A stretch of DNA of 64,000 bases from Coleophoma eucalyptorum (lineage: Eukaryota; Ascomycota; Leotiomycetes; Helotiales; Dermateaceae), in the NCBI GenBank assembly GCA_026120035.1, contig JALRME010000015.1, forward strand, positions 489,830 through 553,829, read 5' to 3'. The notes beneath the pieces are model-generated. The model worked only from the letters and a program-made list of their open reading frames with translations. It was not told the origin of the DNA and made no database searches. The translations under genes were made by a program, and so were the position numbers. Positions 24,601 to 35,239 of the stretch are shown here, piece by piece (position 1 is the stretch's first letter; the number at the start of each line of letters is the position of its first letter).

Positions 24601-25257
24601 TCGGAATTGCTCGTCGTCGTCTCTTCTTCTTCGACTGCTTTTATGGCCAGTACGCGACCTACCGAACTCGTCCTCATCGTCATGGCCACCTCTTCTCCTG
24701 TGTTGATGATCTTCTCTTGACCGAGATCGAGATCTGTATTTATCTTTTCGGCCTCGTCCTCTGTCGTAATTCTCGACCTCGGGACTGCGACTTCGCTTTT
24801 TGCTAGAGCGTGCAGGTTGTTCTGTTCTAGCCTTTTCCCCAAGGTTTTCTAACAAGGCAAGGGTGTCATCGATGGCATCCGTACCATTTGCATCGTCCAT
24901 AGCATCATCCTGCCACGGTATTTCCTTGTCGGGGAGCGCGAGGCCCTTGAATATTTTCTCCTTCTCGCCATCCTTTCGGGAGCTGTTTCCAGCGTAATCT
25001 CCATTTCGACCCTTGCTACCTTTGAACTTCGGGTGCATAGTCAAAACCAAGCGATCAATACTTTCTATCAAACTCTGAGGGAAGTCCGCGCCCATCGCCT
25101 CGAGCTTCTTCTGAAATTCGTCTAAGGAACTGCATTGCGAATGTTGCGCAATGACGAACTCGGCCAGAGTCTTGTCGCTGATCCCCAGGTGATTCTGTAA
25201 TTCAGACGTGACCTTGGACACCAGAGAAAGTAACTCGAGGGACTCCAGATCATCCAT
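21652..25257 (-). CDS. PRP22: Pre-mRNA-splicing factor ATP-dependent RNA helicase Prp22 (DHX8)
   Basis: This intronless 1,201-residue DEAH-box helicase has the Prp22-specific architecture: an N-terminal helical region, an Arg-Ser-rich stretch (about 150-215), an S1 RNA-binding domain (about 227-305, with GHVTGVKDFGAFVNIHGVRG), then the helicase core. Helicase motifs seen include GDTGSGKTTQ (about 557), DEAH (about 653), SAT (about 687) and QRAGRAGR (about 855), followed by the winged-helix/ratchet and OB-fold C-terminus. Prp22 acts in the spliceosome, where it proofreads the second step and releases mature mRNA. Length fits the family (yeast 1,145, human 1,220). The S1 domain separates it from Prp2, Prp16 and Prp43. 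It lies tail to tail with LST4. Confidence 0.95.
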   Translation of the reverse strand: MDDLESLELLSLVSKVTSELQNHLGISDKTLAEFVIAQHSQCSSLDEFQKKLEAMGADFPQSLIESIDRLVLTMHPKFKGSKGRNGDYAGNSSRKDGEKEKIFKGLALPDKEIPWQDDAMDDANGTDAIDDTLALLENLGEKARTEQPARSSKKRSRSPEVENYDRGRGRKDKYRSRSRSREDHQHRRRGGHDDEDEFGRSRTGHKSSRRRRDDDEQFRRPPVPEIDNEAVLFKIYDGHVTGVKDFGAFVNIHGVRGKVDGLVHISAMIEGSRVNHPSDLVERGQPVKVKVIKIEGSRIGLSMKDVDQETGRDLAPQARIQSGANSERLGGGKDEYGLIDDKVLISEGDMSRNSRRTKKRMTSPERWEIRQLIASGVVKASDYPDLEEDYNATLNGEGEMELEEDVDIEIREEEPPFLAGQTKQSLELSPIRVVKAPDGSMNRAAMAGTTLSKDRRELRQQEAQDKAAEEGSKVDLSAQWQDPMANPDAKKFASDLRTAKPPQTSEVVPEWKRATQSKEQSLGRRTDMTIKQQRESLPVFRFRSELIKAVHENQLLIVVGDTGSGKTTQLTQYLAEAGFANDGLIGCTQPRRVAAMSVAKRVAEEVGCELGQEVGYTIRFEDCTSPATKIQYMTDGMLQRQILMDPDLKRYSVIMLDEAHERTIATDVLFALLKKTLKRRPDLKIIVTSATLDADKFSAYFNECPIFSIPGRTFPVEVMYSREPESDYLDAALVTVMQIHLTEPPGDILLFLTGQEEIDTSCEILFERMKALGPSVPELIILPVYSALPSEMQSRIFDPAPPGSRKVVIATNIAETSITIDHIYYVIDPGFVKQNAYDPKLGMDSLVVTPISQAQAKQRAGRAGRTGPGKCFRLYTEAAFQSEMLPTSIPEIQRQNLSTTILMLKAMGINDLLHFDFMDPPPTNTMLTALEELYALSALDDEGLLTRLGRKMADFPMEPALAKVLIAAVDLGCSDEILSIVAMLSMPTVFYRPKEKQTQADQKKAKFHDPHGDHLTLLNVYNGWKQNKFANPWCFENFIQARSMRRAKDVRDQLVKIMERYKHPIVSCGRNTQKVRQALCGGFFRNSARKDPQEGYKTLIEGTPVYLHPSSALFGKQAEWVIYHTLVLTSKEYMHCTTSIEPKWLVEAAPTFFKVAPTDKLSKRKKAERIQPLYNKFAAEDDWRLSAQKRQGRGGGGGTWG

Positions 25258-25740
25258 AATTCGTGGTCAGCTTTGCGCCTAGTTTGAGGAATCTGGATGC
25301 TTTGTTGAAGTTGCCGCAATGTCAAGTCACAAAAGTACGCTAGTTGTCGGGTTATGCGGCCGCTCTAGCTTCAATGATCTGAAGTCGAATGTCAAGCTGT
25401 GATAACGCGAGTTGAATACTGCCTTAGTTTCGCTTTTTGGGATTTTATAACCAGTCATCCGCGCTTCTGTCCACCATTTCATGTGCTAATTGCTAACAGT
25501 ATTTCATAAGATTGCTTACAAACCACTTTGTTTTATTTGGTTGCTGGCTGTAACTTGTACTGACTTATTGCTGTCGCGTCGCATTTCTTTTAACCTTCGA
25601 GCAGACATACATAAGACCAGAGTTCGCTAGCATCACAGGACAAGTACTGCCCAGAATAAGACTAAATGATAATGAAGAACTCTTCTTACACCAAAAGAAA
25701 CTGGTTCTAATGGATCGTTTCGTATGTACAACCAATCCAT
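25258..25740. promoter_or_regulatory. PRP22 promoter and NDUFS4 3' region
   Basis: These 483 bp precede the PRP22 start on the minus strand and follow the NDUFS4 stop. A TGCGGCCGC element at 25355-25363, about 100 bp from the PRP22 ATG, resembles the palindrome between URB1 and IML1. Nothing else is recognisable. Confidence 0.4.
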
Positions 25741-26477
25741 TTACTTCGTTCGAATGTGCTTCAACTTTTTGTCTGACCACAAGAAGTTGTTGGCATAGGC
25801 CTTTGGTGCAATCTTCCTTGAGTTTGGCTCTTGAACAAAGTACTCGTAACCCTGCTTTTCCGCGAAGCGGATTGCATCCTCCTTTGTCTTGAAATTCATG
25901 TGTGTTCCTTGCATGAAATCTGCCGATGACTGCCAACCCATCAATGGATTCTCCCATCTATGGCCCTTGTTTAAGATATCCCAGTCAATTCGCCATTGGT
26001 GTCCATGCCAGTCTCCAGACTGTGTAGCAGCCTTCGTGGGTTTGTATATGCTGGGTTTATTCAGTAACCGTACCGGATTTTTAGATTTTATATACCATAC
26101 CGGACAGTTCTTGCTTGAAGCTCAATTGGGGCTCCAGAGAGTACAGCTGCTGGGAGTACATCGGTATCTTCACTGCCATTCATAACTCTCTTCGGGATTG
26201 GTGTAAAGAGTCTACAAGCAGTTAGTGGCGCCCAATCCAGCCCTCGGAATAAAGCTTACGATGAAGCTTGGTCTACCTCTGCATCGTAGTCTGGCTGATT
26301 GTGTCGTACTTGTTTATCCTTGGTGCTCTCGACCTGCTTTGTCGAGGCGGACTTGGTTGCAGGAACACTGGAGCTTTCCGAGGTTTGAAATCGTACAGCG
26401 CCGGGGAAGGCCTTTCGTGCGGCTGGCGCACCATTTCGGAGCAGCCGCCCTGCAATTGAAGGCCTTAGCAACGACAT
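25741..26477 (-). CDS. NDUFS4: NADH:ubiquinone oxidoreductase 18/21-kDa subunit (NDUFS4 type), mitochondrial complex I
   Basis: Three exons on the minus strand: 26477-26260, 26211-26101 and 26050-25741, joined through introns of 48 nt (GTAAGC...TGTAG) and 50 nt (GTATGG...CCCAG); all phases agree and give 212 residues. The N-terminus (MSLLRPSIAGRLLRNGAPAA) is Arg-rich with no acidic residues, a typical mitochondrial presequence. The mature part shows the NDUFS4 signature: LQARTVRIYKPTKAATQSG, then WRIDWDILNKGHRWENPLMGW and FKTKEDAIRFAEKQGYEYFV, ending in a Lys-rich tail. The N. crassa orthologue is the 21-kDa subunit (nuo-21). The subunit sits in the peripheral arm near the NADH-binding module and supports its assembly. 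The gene is divergent from ATP17. Some annotations may miss the second intron, since the frame downstream of its donor is open in another phase. Confidence 0.92.
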
Positions 26478-26761
26478 GATGTGGTTCAGTATGATGTTGA
26501 GTCGAGGCTTTGAGTATAAAGGACGTCGACGACGTCGGTCATTGAAGTCGCAATCTTTGCTTAGTCATTAGCGCCAGTTTTCGGCAAAGGGAAAGCAACT
26601 TCACGCTTTTCGACCTCATCAAGACCCCAATCCACCCTTCTCCAATTCATCAAGACACTCGATCAGAGGTATGTTATGCGATTGCCAGGCTCGGGACTAT
26701 CCTGGAATATACGCCAAAAGATTTTTGAGGCAATTGGGCTGACGGACGTTCAGTTTTCAAG
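26478..26761. promoter_or_regulatory. Shared divergent promoter of NDUFS4 and ATP17
   Basis: This 284-bp spacer lies between the two start codons of nuclear-encoded respiratory genes. It contains two GACGTC sites at 26522-26527 and 26531-26536, three bases apart, a CRE/ATF-like core arrangement. TTAGTCATTAG follows at about 26562-26572. The binding factor is not known from sequence. Confidence 0.45.
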
Positions 26762-27327
26762 ATGAGCTACATCACTCGCCGAGCTCTTTCCACCCTCATC
26801 CCTCCCAAGGTACGTCCCTCCCTTCAGCTTGGGAATGTCTCCAGCTAACTTAGAATAGGTTGCCTCTCCATCTGTAAGTCCCCCATGCAATTGCGACCTC
26901 AACCCCCTTGGTTCCCTCGATCGTCCCCCGAGCTCCGAATCGTCCGAGATGTCCACGCATGCATGCAGTAATTAACGCTGTAACAGGGACTCGGCGCCGC
27001 TCAAGATGCGGTTCGCATGAAGCGCGTGGTTGAGTTCTACGAGAAGCTCCCCAGAGGTGCTGCCCCAGCGTCTCAGGCAAAGGGTTACAGAGCCAAATAC
27101 TTCAACGGAAAGAACGCATCAGCAACTCGTACGTCTGCCAGTAACTGAATTACCACGAGGAATTGCTGACCAAAGGTCACACTAGCTATCATCCACGCTG
27201 TTGCAGGTCTTGTATTGATCGGATATGCCCAGAACTACTACTTCCACTTGCGTAAGCTTCACCACAAGTTACTGGTATTGACCGGAACTAACAGTGCAAA
27301 GGCCACCACAAGAACAATGCCCACTAG
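26762..27327 (+). CDS. ATP17: Mitochondrial ATP synthase subunit f (Atp17)
   Basis: Five exons: 26762-26809, 26859-26873, 26987-27128, 27186-27251 and 27302-27327. All junctions are GT-AG and in phase, giving 98 residues. The protein begins MSYITRRALSTLIPPKVASP, continues with a conserved VEFYEKLPRGAAP segment, and has a single C-terminal membrane helix (IIHAVAGLVLIGYAQNYYF) followed by HLRHHKNNAH. This is the fungal subunit f of the F1Fo ATP synthase, which sits at the membrane stalk and dimer interface. Exon 2 is only 15 nt (Val-Ala-Ser-Pro-Ser), in phase 0 on both sides, so skipping it would delete five residues without shifting frame. For the last intron the acceptor must be AG at 27300-27301; the nearer AG at 27293-27294 gives a wrong C-terminus. 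Too finely split to appear as one long reading frame. Confidence 0.93.
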
Positions 27328-28224
27328 ATGCATATATGCAGGACCGTGTGGTTCGGTAGGGTTGGGGTTTGTACGATGTAGATAAGGTCTTCAAAATACC
27401 AGTCTTTCGAACAGGAGACTAGCCATGATACCTCCCGCTTCTTCGTGTCTCTAGGATTGTTTTTGTGATACCTTCGTTTAATTTGGTCTGCTCTTTAACG
27501 CCAAGGTGTGAACTAGAAGACAGACCGCGCTCCTTAATTCGTAGACTGACTTTGGTTCATGACTGATCTTGGCTTTATTAGACGTTGGTCAGGTGCTGGA
27601 TCATTCACGTCTTCCGTCAAACCCACGCTGAGTTTCGATTGCCAAAGCTGAGAGCCTCTGAAGTTTTACCCTTAACCGTGCTAGGAACATTTCACTTGTA
27701 TAAAGTAATAGTGTTGACATCTCGAATACCAGCCAGTGGCTAATATACTGCAACTATTTGCCATGTTCTGTCAAGCTCTGTTTAACGGTTATCAAATGCC
27801 AAAAATTACCATCCTGATATGACTGTATGCTCTATCCATTCTGTTACCATAAATATCCTACGACTCCTTCTTTTGCATCGTAAGCCAGTATTCATAGTGG
27901 CCTTGTCCCGATCGTCTCCCGAGTGGGCACTGACTCTATTCCCCCGGGATCCCAAAATAGACTAGCGTGCGACCTTACGAAAGTCGTGCTGTAGAACAAC
28001 GAGCAACGTCTGAATGAATCAATCTACGTTCATACCCGCTCTCCACCAACAACAAAGGAGATTCCGTGAAGATCTTTCGAGACACATCCTTGGTATTGCG
28101 ACTTTTGGATCCGTGTTCACGAAACATTTAACACGTCGACGCCAAATCCAAAGCTCGCAGACTTGTAGGCCGGGACAACGCATGCGCAGCTTGGACGGAT
28201 CTTACTCGAACACTTTGAAGACGT
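27328..28224. other. Intergenic region downstream of ATP17
   Basis: About 900 bp separate the ATP17 stop from the next start codon on the same strand. It should hold the ATP17 3' end and the promoter of the following gene. I see no protein-coding potential and no structured RNA. Confidence 0.5.
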
Positions 28225-31200
28225 ATGATGGCAACTGAAGCCACTAACGATATCGCCGCGACTCCATCTACTATACCGGACAATGAGCTGGTAGGTTCTT
28301 GGAGGCTGATGCTCGGCCTAGACTGTAGCTAACAACGCGGGCCAGAACAAGACTGAAACCAAGACCGAGAATACTCCCACCGATGTTCCTGTTTTGAATG
28401 GGGTTACTGGAGGAGATGGAATCAAGCAAGAGTCAGAGTCTGAGGCAGTGGATGGGGCCGCCAATTCAGCGGAGGTCAGCGTTAGTGGAGGATCGGATAC
28501 AGAAGCTTCGAAAGCGGAGGCCGCGAAGGCTCAGGCTGACGACAAGGGGCACGCTCGTACGGCATCAACAGTAAAGAAATTCACCTCCTTCAAACCTGTG
28601 TCGGTAAACAAGACCTTCCTCGCCGCGAAGAGCGCGACTGCTGCTGCACCTTCGAAAATTGGGGACAAAAGCACGGCTGGGGCCAGTACGACACAGACTG
28701 GTTTAACAACAACTCTTACGGCAAGACCTCGATTAGTTGCCAAATCTGGCAGTGGTATTGGCTCCGCGGCTCCTCGAACTTCTGCCTCGGCAAACGGCAG
28801 CAAACCTGGCGCAGCCCCTGATGCGAGCGCGGTCTGGAATAAGAACAGACGTACGTTAATGAAATACATGATCATACTTACCATCACTGACCCTTTTCAG
28901 CTGCACCTCCCCCAGAACCAAAGCGATTTACAGATGAGGAATTGAAGCAGCGTTATGGAATCCACTTGGCAACAAGACTTCAATCGGACGATCCAGGAAA
29001 GCAGGCAACTTGGGCTGATATCGACGATGATGATGATGATTGGGCACCGGAGACTATTGAATGGACAGATGGCACAAAGATCACCTTACCTCAAGCCGAC
29101 GATGTTGCTTCGACACCAACGCCAGAACCCGAGCCAGTACCAGCACTAAAGGAGACAAAGATTGTCGAGGTAGCGAAGCCAAAGTCTCCCGCTCCAACGC
29201 AACCTGCCTCTTCACCCACTGTCAAGACTGCTAATTTTGGATCCGGGAGAGCTGGTCTAGTACTGAAAGGGGCAGCAGAGAAGCCTACATTGGTTGCAAA
29301 GCCTCCTGGACCCCCAACTCCAGTGAAATCCCCATGGGCGCCTCTGCCACCAGTTGACAAGGTAGCGCCTGTAAACATCGAGCTCCCACAACCACCCAAC
29401 CAGCAACAACAAAGTCGCTTTGGTCAAAGGGATCCACATGGTTTCCAGAATATGCCTCTACCACCCGCGAAGGAGATTGCTGCTGATGATTTCAGCCGCT
29501 CCTGGAGGGATAGTAATGCGAACACCAGTCGGGAGTTGTACAACTCACAGTCTGGAAGATATGAGCCTGTGAATGAGAATCGACGTGGGGCTACGCGCAA
29601 TGATCCTCATTCTCGCCAACCAGCTGTGTTGCAACGACCAGCCAACCAAGACCACCCCGAACCTTCTGCCGCGTTTCAAACACATAGAGCTGGAAATCAA
29701 GAATCTAGCTATGGTCGCCGTCGAACTTCATCCAATGCTAGTGGAGGAAGTGGCTTGTTGAGGCGCATGAGCAGAGGACATGATTTGCCACCACCGCAAG
29801 AACTTCTGAACGCACGAAGAGGATCACTGGCAGCAGTAAGCGATGCACCATCGTCGCCTAGAAACTACTCCCCGTCTGGTCAACATCCTAACCAGCGTGG
29901 TTATCGTGCATCCCCCGTAATCAGTCATCCCTCACCGCATCCTGTACATGGTCAGACTGTACCGCAAATGCTTGATGGTCAAGTACCGACCCAGCAAACC
30001 CAGGAGGAAATTCTTGAGGAGCAGAAGAAGATTATGCGAGACAAGCGCGAGGCAGCGATCAAGAGAAGACAGGATGAAGAAGCCAAAGAGGAAGCTGCGA
30101 AGAAAGAGCGAATTCGACTTAAACTTGAGGCTATGGGACCGGCTCCAGAATCTAAGACTAAGAAGGAGGACAAACCTTCTGTGCCAACACAAATACAGGC
30201 ACGTGATCCTATTGATGCGACTTCCACCGCAGATTCATCGAAGACGAAATCCTTGGATTCACAATCGAATGAAAATTCACCTGAAACTAAACCCGTAGAG
30301 TCGCGTCTACCTAGCCAACTGCCTCGCGTCAACGGCATTCACTCCAATTCTGTACCACCTTCAAACTCTGTTGGACCTGAAGGAAGAAATTCTCAAACCT
30401 GGCAGAGTGGATCATCTTCGAACCCAGATCGATTTACGAACTGGGGTTCAGCGCCTCCACAGCAAACGTCATCTAGAAACGTCTGGGGTCCTCCAACGAA
30501 CGACCGTACACTTGGCAATGGCACCTTTAACCCAGAGTTAAGCAGATTGCCAGAAATGCATCCGACTTCTGCAAACCCTGGCCCAATTGGGCCACCGAAT
30601 GCAACGCGCACTAATACCAATGGTCAATATCAACAGAGCCGTACTCGTGAGTCTTATAGCGCTCGCCCCGCACCTATTGGCCCCCCAAATCGACATGAAC
30701 AGCAGCGGGCGGCGTGGAACACTTTACCTGAGAAGCTTGCTCAAGAAGATGCTGCGCTTGTGAAGCAACAAGCTGAGGAGCTTGCGCGAAGACGGGCTAT
30801 GGAGGCGGCTGGTATTGTACCAGATGTGTCACAGCCAATCTTTAAAGACACATGGCGACAGGTGACACTGAATGAAGACGGCACAAGAAGCGCTGTTCAA
30901 TCAAGCACGACCGTCACTCATGGAGACTCGTCTACCTCATCTACAAAACCGCCTGCTTGGACTCAGAGCGTTACTGATAATAACAAGCAAGAAGTCGTTC
31001 AACCTCAGTTTAACGATACCTGGCGCAGAGCTGGAGTTGAGCACAATGGACCTCGATCTGACCTTTTAGCATCTACGACAATGAATAACGGCCCTCTCAG
31101 TGGCATCAACTCTACACCTTCTCGTGGCTCAAGATTTTTCCCTACCCGCGACGTACGCTTAGAAGACCCGACTATTACATTTGAAAGACCTGGGTCGCCT

Positions 31201-32121
31201 TCTCCGCCACCACCGACTATGGCTGGACATCCAGCATATGATGGCGACGTATCACACCCCCACGTTTCATTGCCTCGACCAGCACCTGTAGTCAAATTAC
31301 CTCCTGCTTTGACCCCAATCGGCCCACCAAAACCAGCAACGTTTGCAGCTGCTATCGCAGCTCCCCCTCCACAAGCCGGTAATAGTTACGCTGCACGTCA
31401 TGACGCTGGCGGAAGAATGCCGACTGCACAACATAACCCAGCGCATCCGTCTCCCGGTGGGTGGCAAGATAGGATTAACTCATTAATCGGTCGTAAGAAC
31501 TCTCCACCAAAGTCCCACGCCCTTGCTGTGGACTCCTCAAGTAAGAACGCTTTGGAACTACCAAGGCCTCAACTTGTTGCAACAGTCTCATTCCCTGCCA
31601 CAACATCAGGAGGTTTGCTATCTGAAGACGAGAATGTTTTCAGCAAGCCCCCAGCGGAAGAGTGTTTTGAAGAGCAAGAGATGGGATCCCTTCCTCTCAT
31701 CCGCGTTCCAAACAAGGCACCGGAGATGGCATGGAATTTGGCGCAACCTCCTAAATCACTCCCAAGAAAATTCATGGTATCCCATACTACAACTGTGGAG
31801 CCTATCAATCTTGGGCCTAGCCATACTCTCATAATCTTACTGCCAGGGCAGACTGAGGCCAAAAGCCTAAGTGCACCATCGCAAAGACAGAAGAGTAATC
31901 CGCGCCGGGGACGAGGTGGATCATCTCGAAATCCTTCAACTCAATCACGAGGTGGACGAACGAGGGACGTCTCAAGCGGTTTCTCGACACCGAACACCGA
32001 ACAACTACCAAGTACAAACTCCAGCCCGAACCCAAGTCGAGGAAGTTACCGAGGACGAGGAGCAAATCACACTGGTGCATCATGGACGAATCGACACGTC
32101 TCTACACCAGTTCATACCTGA
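28225..32121 (+). CDS. Large disordered RG-rich protein of unknown function
   Basis: Three exons, 28225-28290, 28346-28850 and 28901-32121, join in phase to give 1,263 residues (start may be the next Met, 28228). I do not recognise the family. Visible parts: an Ala/Ser/Thr-rich N-terminus; a conserved-looking block at about 192-250, with FTDEELKQRYGIHLATRLQ and then WADIDDDDDDWAPETIEW; proline-rich stretches; a Lys/Glu-rich segment likely to form a coiled coil at about 556-602; and a C-terminal RGRGG/SRGGRTRD/RGSYRGRG tail typical of RNA-binding proteins. A repeat of about 28 residues containing DTWR occurs at about 835 and 891 (PIFKDTWRQVTL and PQFNDTWRRAGV). PIGPP occurs three times. The RG tail suggests a role in mRNA or ribonucleoprotein biology, but this is inference from composition only. 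Confidence 0.8.
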
Positions 32122-32713
32122 ACATTAGTTCAAATTATTTCAGCAAAAAAACATCACAGGGAGGATTCTTTTCAGAAGATACGATGCAAGCCCCACACAT
32201 TGTCATTTGGTCTTTGTGGCCACCCTCTGTAATCATGGGCAAATTTCTTTTCGCACACACCCTACTTCTACATTACCTACACTTGTAACTGATGATGCTG
32301 CGCGGGTGTGTCTCATTTCAGCGGCTGGATTGCATTTCGCGAACAGCGTGTACATTGTGTATTGGCATAGTTTATGGGAGCTTGCTGGCATAGCCGGGAT
32401 TGCTGGCAGATGCGTGTTATGGATCAGAGCATATTTGGCCTGCAAGCTGGATTTGATGAAGGCTGTGCTAATTCGAGACCTTCTTTGCAGATCTTGCTTA
32501 TGGCTGTATGCGCGTCACGGCGAGCAGTCGGACATGGTAGCTAGCTAAATGAATGATAAAAATGTCAAAATGTATATCTCTCGTGATGTCCACAGTAGAC
32601 CATAGTACAAGGAGTCGTAGGTGCACGTTTATCCTTGTTTGGAAGATCTTATAGGTATTGTCTTTCAAATTGACATTCTTGTCACCTGATCCTTGTAGAA
32701 TTGCGTCTTCATA
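32122..32713. other. Intergenic region before aminotransferase gene
   Basis: These 592 bp follow the stop of the RG-rich protein and precede the aminotransferase start on the same strand. An A-run near 32145-32150 lies shortly after the stop. No gene or recognisable site was found. Confidence 0.45.
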
Positions 32714-34722
32714 ATGTCACAAAACTTAATGAGAAGAGTGGGCTTCCGAGCATGGAGATCTACAAGGTCTGCAGTTTGCAGAACGCTCTCATCAACATCC
32801 AATATGAGCCACCAGCAACCAAAGAAAAGCATCAATCTCCTCCGCGGGTGGCCAAACACCAACCTGCTTCCTGTATCGCAACTCGCGTGCGCCGCACAAA
32901 CGGCCCTCACGACTCCATCCATCTACACACCAGGTCTCGCATACGGCCCCGATCCAGGATACCAACCACTGCGCGAGGAGATCTCTAAATGGCTCTCTGA
33001 TTCCTTCTCCCCATCCCTGTCTTCTCCGCCTCCTTCTCTCACAAACCCGGAAAATATCTGCATCACTGGCGGCGCTTCTCAGAATCTGGCCTGTATCCTT
33101 CAGGTCTTCTCGGATCCGGTCTATACCAAGAATATCTGGATCGTTGCCCCATGCTACTTCCTTGCCTGCCGCATCTTTGAGGATTCTGGATTTTCGGGAA
33201 AACTGAGGGCTGTACCCGAGGAGGAGGGAGGCATTGACTTGGAGTATTTGGAGAAACGCCTTGACGAGGTTGTGGTGGATGAGAATGAAGCTGTAGGTGC
33301 TTTTATTTCCCTAGTTCTGGCTTGTTTTGTCTTTTTGTTTGCACTTTTTTTTTTTTCTGGAGGGTGCAATGGGTTTGTCAGATACAACAGATTTCCCAGC
33401 AAGTTGTTGAGGTTTCTGCCCATGACCTGGATTGTTCCTGGGGGAAAGAGGAGCAAGTGCGTGATATCGTCTCTGGTCGCAAGTGCAATGGCGAGTCCTA
33501 TTCAAACACTTTGTAGGAACTACTTTCATGTTGCTAGCCCTCTTAATACTCAAAAGGATGAAACTTTGGGAGGCCCACCATAAGTATTGTAGACATTGCG
33601 TTCAATCGTTGTGGGCATGGAATTTTACAAGTGACCTTGTTCTTTGCTCTTGTTCATGTACTAAGTACTGTCGTCACTGCTGTCTTCAAAAAGCACAACT
33701 TTTCAAGCATCTAAGACTATTCCAACTTTGCGAGTATGCAAAAGCCTCATTCTCACTACCTTCCCCCAAATTTGTCTGTTTCTTGACGCAGATCCCTCTT
33801 TAACAAAAACCAGCCGCTCAAAGCTCCCCGACCATGGTCCAAATTATACCGCCACATCATCTACGCTGTCCCAACCTTTTCAAACCCCAGTGGGACGACG
33901 ATGTCCCTCTCCAACCGTGAGAAATTGGTGCAACTAGCACGGAAACACAACGCCTTGATCGTTACCGATGACGTCTATGATTTCCTGCAATGGCCCACGA
34001 ACGGCAATCCCGCATCCACACTCAAGCACGCAGTACTCCCCCGCCTTGTCGACATTGATCGTACACTCGCCCCAGTGCCAGGACCAGAAGATTACGGAAA
34101 CGCCGTCAGCAACGGCTCGTTCAGCAAGATTGCTGGGCCGGGCATGCGCACTGGGTGGGCTGACGCATCAGTGAAATTCTCGTACGGGCTCTCACAGTGC
34201 GGATCGTCACGATCTGGAGGAGCGCCTTCTCAGATGTCGTCGACCATCATGTGCGAACTGTTGAAGAATGGCGACCTCACGAAACACATCAGTGAGGTCT
34301 TGCAGCCCGCATATCAAAGACGTTGGAGGGTCATGATGGATGCACTTGAGGCACATGTCTTCCCACTTGGCGTCTCAGTGCGTACGAACGAGATCCAGAA
34401 GACCCGTAAAGTATTTGGCGGCTATTTCCTCTGGTTGGAGCTACCGGAAGGTTTAGATGCTGAGGCTTTGGTAAGTCATGCGATGGAAAGCGAGAACCTG
34501 ATCGTGGCTGCAGGGTCGATGTTTGAGGTGGAAGGAGATAAGAGCGTGAAATTTGCAGGCAGTGTGAGGCTCTGTTTTGCGTGGGAGGAGGAGGAGGATT
34601 TGAAGGAAGGTGTGGAAAGGTTGGGAAGGGCCGTACGGAGCTATTTGGATGGTGGTGTTGGGAGTAAGGAGAAGAGCCTTTCAGGAAGCGGGATGAAGCA
34701 GTCTATGGGAGAGTTTCAATAA
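32714..34722 (+). CDS. PLP-dependent class I/II aminotransferase
   Basis: Exon 1 is 32714-33292 and exon 2 is 33814-34722, joined in phase 0 (GTAGGT donor, ACCAG acceptor) to give 495 residues. Fold-type I features are clear: PSIYTPGLAYGPDPGYQPLR at the N-terminal side of the domain, ICITGGASQNLACILQVF, the AVPTFSNPSG loop, VTDDVYDFLQW with the PLP-contacting Asp and Tyr, and SFSKIAGPGMRTGW with the Schiff-base lysine at about residue 298. Substrate is not certain; the closest resemblance is to the MocR/2-aminoadipate/kynurenine aminotransferase branch. The first 30 residues are Arg/Ser-rich and could be a mitochondrial presequence, with a second Met at 32804 as an alternative start. The 521-bp intron is about ten times longer than its neighbours'. 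The two exons are supported by the continuous domain; the exact acceptor is inferred. Confidence 0.83.
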
Positions 34723-35239
34723 TGCTTGGAAGCGCAAATAATGGGTACGGTGGGAAAAATGACGGTAGATTAAAAGTATTCCATGCTCTATCAAATAGAC
34801 TCTGAGTTCGCAAGCATCTGGACTACCACTCGTGAAAATGGTGAGCCGAAGTTCGTAGACCTTTTCTGTGATTTAGATCTAAATCTAATGCGGTAGACTC
34901 CTTGGCCAGTGATACATATTGTTAGAAGCTCTGTCCTGCAAAGCAAAGGTTGTGGAGATAATGTTGCAGTACCTCCATATAGATCTAGATGCTTGTCCGA
35001 TTTGAGTGTACAAACGTTTGAAAATATTTATTCTCCTTTATAAAATAAAGACCAAAGATGTTCGTTAAATCTTTTCAGGACCTTTCATTATTTCGTACAA
35101 TATTTGCATTGCATCAAGCATAGGCAGACAGTTCTACCTCATCAATCCCGACGCCAACGCCTTACACCTTTGGTATCCATCCCAATCAAATGTTACCCCG
35201 ACCAGCCATCAGTTCAAATTCATGTATCAATCAAGTAAA
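34723..35239. other. Convergent intergenic region aminotransferase/MCM6
   Basis: About 517 bp between the two stop codons. The stretch near 34860-35070 is AT-rich and includes repeated AGATCTA motifs (about 34875-34882 and 34981-34988). No coding potential is seen. Confidence 0.45.
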
